Of a stretch of DNA of 64,000 nt, positions 60,631 to 64,000 are shown in pieces. The translations under genes and the position numbers were made by a program. The stretch is from Talaromyces rugulosus. Its lineage: Eukaryota; Ascomycota; Eurotiomycetes; Eurotiales; Trichocomaceae. The notes beneath the pieces were generated by a model. The model saw only the letters and a list, made by a program, of their open reading frames with translations. It ran no database searches and was not told the origin of the DNA. The stretch covers positions 1,922,001 to 1,986,000 of the forward strand of contig NC_049562.1 in assembly GCF_013368755.1 (NCBI RefSeq), given 5' to 3'. Within the stretch, counting starts at the first letter, position 1. Every line of letters begins with the position of its first letter.

Positions 60631-61401
60631 TCAGACATGCTTCCTCATCCGCAGAACTGAGTCGACAAAGTGACGCGGTTTTCGTGCTAGCGTCATAAGC
60701 ATCGTTTCAGACAGATCAGGCTGAAAGAGGTGGATTTTACTCATGAGAAGGATCAATTGGGTTACTTTTTATTTCCATTGCGTTGAGAAAAACAATACGT
60801 ACCATAATATTATCGCTTGTTTCATCGGCGTATTTATCTGGCTGGGTATGTGAACGGCGGACAACATCCGAGGAACATTGCGCGTTTCGAAGAACTCCAA
60901 TGCACCATCTAAATATTAGTATGCAGGAACTTTTGTCCATTCACATCGTTCCCGCTACGAAGCACTCAATTTTCAGTTTATACAAATTATTATTATACAA
61001 AATGTTTTATGTAAATGAATTTCCCAACCTGATAGCCTGTGAAACGAGCCTATTGCTATAGTACTATTCATGATTCACGCTTTCATATTTCTACGGTCTA
61101 AACGGTTCCAGGATGAGTCGAAGAAGTCAAATCCATAGTACTCTATAGCGCGCTACTAAATCCACCAGCCGGAACAGTTGACGTTGGGGAATACTAATAC
61201 TTGCCTGCGTAATGTGATGGTAGTTCTTGGCCACGCGTCCCAGACGTTGAAACTGACATAGTCTGGAGAGCGAACGCTCATATAGGCACGACTTCCATAC
61301 CGCTTTAGGTAACGATCCAAATCCTAAATCCTTCAAAACTTGCCGAAACAAGACTCGATTGCAGCATTATTGACGCCTACCTCGTACTGGAAGCAGGTGA
61401 G
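60631..61401 (-). other. Chain of exon-like segments of an unrecognised gene
   Basis: Four minus-strand segments chain in frame through splice-like sites: 61401-61381, 61323-61205, 60908-60803 and 60720-60631, totalling 336 nt and ending in a stop. Readable parts are DLDRYLKRYGSRAYMS, SPDYVSFNVWDAWPRTTIT, KYADETSDNIM and DLSETMLMTLARKPRHFVDS. The second junction would use a GC donor (GCAAGT) and a 296-nt intron, so an exon may be missed there. No start codon found. Family not recognised; a decayed gene is as likely as a live one. Confidence 0.3.
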
Positions 61402-64000
61402 CTACGCCATGCCGGTGGGGCGTACTATTAATTAGCAGCTAGCCAGCCTAGAAAGATTTTATTAACGGTGTTGGCAGCATGGAATATTGACATTTGAGGC
61501 TAGCTTATAATAATGCTTCCTTCACACCCCGGAAAGAAGCTTCTTATTTCGAACTAGGGGAAAACGGCGTGGGGGGGGGGGGGGGGAGGGGATTCCTCCA
61601 TGTTCGTCATGCATGGAGACCAGGATGCAAAACCCTGCCCAGACTAATACGGAGTAATACGTAAAGTACAGCCGTACAGCCCCGGACAAACTTGTCCGAT
61701 CGACTGGCAAATAGCATTTCTGGTACTCTCTTTTTATTATTATTATGAGCAGGGAGTAGTGTAATCATCCCTAGGCTCCAAGGGGAAACGATCTCTTTAT
61801 TGTGGGCAGGAAGAATACAAATGCTATCAAGGCGAGCGTACGTGACCTGCCTAACTAGGGAATCGGCCGACATATAATCATATTACTAAGTAGTACTAAG
61901 TGCTGCTATTAATACACAAAGTTCGGCAAGGACGAATAGGGATTCGCTTACTCGTTTAGACTTAGCAACAACTGGTGCATTTCTAAGCTCTCTCAGGGCC
62001 CTTGTTTTGTACTCCGTACACAGTACTTTCTGGACCCTTCAGGGAAAAATGATCGGCGCAGGATGAGACGAGCTGTCACCATGAATTTCCTTTCTTAGAT
62101 ACGAAGTACATGCGCGTTGCTTGGCCGATCCCGAGAGTTGCAGTTGCAGTCGCAGAGAGCAGAAGAAGAGCTTTCTTGGCTGTATGTCACCACCGTTGTT
62201 CTCGCAAGTATACCCTGTTGGTCATACGTCCTATGTAAAGTAGGTACATGGAGTCAGCAATAGCTTGCGACGGAGGACGAATGGATCAACAGCGCTTTCC
62301 AAGGTTACCATTCTGACGGGAGCTAGCCAACAGGATTTTAGAGAAGGACGAGTCAAAACTAGACAGAACAACGCCGTGGCTTGGCATTTTTTTATTTTTA
62401 AACGAGGCTCACATGTACCTCAGCCCTTCTAGGCTCAGCCTGACCAACAAATTTGACTTTTTGACTTTAGCTGTGTGGACTCTCACGGCATCTAAAAATA
62501 ACAAGTCCGATCCGAAGGCTTCACAGTATTGATGTAGACGCTCTGGGAGATTGTGGTCGGTCAAAGGACAAAAGGCGATATAATAATATATTTGGTATGT
62601 AGTATTAGTAGTTACTCCATACATGTAACTATTACTTCGCATAATGACCCTGCTAATAGTGCCAAGCACTCCATACTTCGTGCTATTTGTCACCGAAAGT
62701 GTATCCGTAACATTGGAGCCCTCGGGGTAAAGATGTTGATCGCAAGTTACATTTGTCTGGATTGGCTACTTCCTTCTTTGGGCCCTCTCCGGAGCCTCTG
62801 ATCTCTATTGGCTCTGTCATTCGACGCCAGGTGGTCATGTTACTGTCCCTGCATGATAACGCGCCGGTTATTCTTCATCCGAGTGGCCGCACTATGAGTT
62901 TTCGCTTCTGGAAGGCCGACGAAACCTTACCCAAAGTTAAACCTGGATTATTACCAATTCCAATTGATTAACCTGGGAAAGTTATGTTGGATGGCTAGCA
63001 TGGACTACCGTTTAAGCTTTGTGGCTAGAGTAGGGCCCAATAAATAAATATTTTACGTATTAGCCTTCTACGGACTACTACTCCGTACACCGTATATAAT
63101 AATAAATAGACCACGTAGTAATAATATATCATTGTACGTACACTTAGTGCGGGAGGTGGAGCCAGAAAAGAAGCCTCCACGGCGCACCGTTTTTCAGGGT
63201 TCTGACGGACTTCTGTTTTGGGGAGTGAGGAAATCGATTTAGGCTCGTTTTTATGGACTAGAGCGAATTATACTCCGCAGTTAACTGCATGGCTTGTTTG
63301 GAACCTATTTATAGCAATAAGTTTATGGTTCCATCTAGTCTTGACCAGCATGGCCTGTCCCACCTCTCAGATTGCCGGGGTCGGTCTCCACTAGATGACA
63401 CCCTCGTATAAGTGGAAACGGCAGCGGGGTATGTGGTTTAGCTTTGGACTATGAAGTCGTTGTGCAATTATTCATAGCCAGGTGAATACTAAGAGGGGTA
63501 CGCACTCTGTAAGAGCCAAAGAAGCTGTTCCGAACTGAAAACCCGCCGATTCCGAGTAAGATCGACAGCGTAGCTCCGTGATGGAGTACTGCATCGGCTC
63601 CAACTAAAAAAGGGTAGGATTTTGTGTTTCGTCTAGTACCAGCGACTATCGAGGTGTTTATGCTCATTCTGTACACTAGTAGTGTAAGCACAAGACCCAG
63701 TAATCCGTCATGCACAATCCGAAAGGAGCCCTAACTCACGACGATTTCCTGTTACGGATGCCCATTCCGCTTATGGCTAGCCGCTCCGACAAGGGGTCCG
63801 GGCTATCCCCGTTGTCCCCGAATAAAGTGTCCATGCAGAGTCTAGTGCTGGCTAGGTAACTCGCCCGGAACTCTGGAAGACCTGCAAAGTGTAAACTCGG
63901 TTCCTTATATTATAATCTGATTACGCGATGGCCCTGTGATTGGGCGTTGCTTATTCCCCATCCAGCCTGGTATCGGAATGTGCTAGTGTACAACTACACC
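61402..64000. other. Gene-poor right end
   Basis: 2.6 kb of AT-rich sequence with short frames only. Three copies of TACTCCGTA or its complement (61648, 62010, 63079) and a 16-nt G-run. No transposase motif, terminal repeat or tRNA recognised. Confidence 0.45.
61571..61586. repeat. Poly-G run
   Basis: Sixteen consecutive G, followed by A and further G. Unusual for this AT-rich region, and a place where length may be miscalled. Confidence 0.8.

Overview
This is nuclear DNA of a filamentous ascomycete, most likely Eurotiales (Aspergillus/Penicillium type). The genes are split by 50-100 nt GT-AG introns with CTAAC/CTGAC branch sites, and there is no operon structure. The gene set (PGK, RLI1, CHD1, PRP40, PRP31, CLF1, SAH1, TRS65, fungal Zn2Cys6 factors, Dal5-type MFS carriers) fits that group. 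I rebuilt exons by eye from splice signals. Where a coding length is given, the exons sum to a multiple of three.

Left part (1-24 kb), mostly housekeeping: 5' end of phosphoglycerate kinase (-), an Mpv17/PMP22 membrane protein (-), a threonine aldolase (+) beside a Zn2Cys6 factor (+), a proline iminopeptidase (+), the TRAPPII subunit TRS65 (-) divergent from the U1 snRNP protein PRP40 (+), then the ribosome-recycling ATPase RLI1 (-) divergent from the chromatin remodeller CHD1 (+).

Middle part (24-48 kb): a C2H2 protein resembling INO80 subunit Iec1 (-), a pyridoxal-reductase-like AKR (-), a small secreted Asp-rich protein (-), a second Zn2Cys6 factor (+), a fungal multi-pass membrane protein interrupted by one in-frame TAG (+), S-adenosylhomocysteinase (-), a UPF0643 protein (-), the divergent spliceosome pair PRP31 (-)/CLF1 (+), and a kelch-like single-pass membrane protein (+).

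Right part (49-64 kb), accessory: two Dal5-type MFS carriers flank an aldo-keto reductase that has lost the middle of its barrel, a relic of an enolase-superfamily sugar-acid dehydratase, and an intact Zn2Cys6 regulator. I read this as a decaying catabolic cluster, probably for a sugar acid (inference). The last 5 kb is AT-rich and gene-poor, with two sets of unrecognised exon-like fragments. I found no rRNA, tRNA, CRISPR array or intact transposon.
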